This document shows, one piece after another, positions 63,745 through 64,000 of a stretch of DNA of 64,000 nucleotides (positions are counted from its first letter, which is position 1; every line of letters starts with the position of its first letter). The stretch spans positions 1 through 64,000 of the forward strand of contig QNGE01003585.1 in NCBI GenBank assembly GCA_008508345.1, in the 5' to 3' direction. The DNA is from Paragonimus westermani. Lineage: Eukaryota > Platyhelminthes > Trematoda > Plagiorchiida > Troglotrematidae. A program made the translations under genes and the position numbers. Below the pieces are notes generated by a model. The model had not been told where the DNA came from and did no database searches. It was given only the letters and a program-made list of their open reading frames with translations.

Positions 63745-63979
63745 CTAGTTACCATCTACGTTATCACTGCTTCTGGTCTGTAGGCAAATTATTTTCTCCG
63801 GGATGCCAATGGTGTTCAAACTTCCAGTAGTTTGGTTTCCGTTTATAGGTTTCTGATTCGTGCACAGCAGTATCAACAACCATAAGAAAGTATCGCGATT
63901 GAATAGAACCGTGAAGGGATAAAACTGTACAAGAAACAACAAAACAGTAGTAGGGTGTTTCCATTAGCCAGGCTTCCAT
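63745..63979 (-). pseudogene. Possible gypsy integrase start, decayed
   Basis: The minus strand shows SIQSRYFLMVVDTAVHESET, resembling the integrase segment G-x-x-Y-F-L-V-V-V-D-x-x-S-x-x-P-E with its second aspartate. Flanking residues are poorly kept and the next part continues beyond the pattern in two frames. Tentative. Confidence 0.3.
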
Positions 63980-64000
63980 TCGCTTACTGTAAAAGTATTT

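Overview
This is intron-rich, moderately AT-rich nuclear DNA from an animal, most probably a flatworm and, by its repeat content and gene architecture, a digenean trematode. The species cannot be fixed from the window. There is no bacterial-style gene packing, no rRNA, no convincing tRNA gene and no CRISPR array. Most open frames are either chance frames or pieces of dead transposable elements.

The main content is one complete gene on the minus strand from 56907 down to 29433: the LisH-containing katanin p60 AAA ATPase KATNAL2. I could assemble 14 exons by eye. Every junction has GT/AG and every phase matches. The exons sum to 1572 nt, giving a 523-residue protein (the human protein is about 538). 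The first four introns are only 45, 48, 51 and 59 nt long and the other nine are 0.87 to 5.0 kb, so the intron sizes switch abruptly after exon 5.

Downstream of KATNAL2 on the same strand (29017 to 21826) lie four exon-like segments of a gene I do not recognise. Three of them chain in phase (26402-26207, 23542-23418, 21888-21826). On the plus strand around 15.4 kb there is one exon resembling aldo-keto reductase, and at 16.6-16.9 kb an unrecognised terminal exon followed by AATAAA. To the right of KATNAL2, on the opposite strand, there are weaker exon candidates at 57.7, 58.8-59.0 and 60.7-60.9 kb.

The rest is a graveyard of transposable elements. 0-2.1 kb: a Ty3/Gypsy element with an internal deletion that fuses protease to the integrase C-terminus. 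3.4-3.8 kb: a GIY-YIG endonuclease tail of a Penelope-like element. 6.5-8.3 kb: a broken gypsy pol (minus). 9.7 kb: a tRNA-derived SINE-like module. 11.35-12.8 kb: a CACTA/EnSpm transposase (minus). 34.8-35.0 kb: a gypsy integrase piece inside KATNAL2 intron 12. 54.45-55.2 kb: a Penelope-like reverse transcriptase plus GIY-YIG inside intron 5. 58.4-60.4 kb: non-LTR reverse transcriptase fragments in both orientations. 63.7-64.0 kb: a possible gypsy integrase end. Long stretches between these hold nothing I can support.
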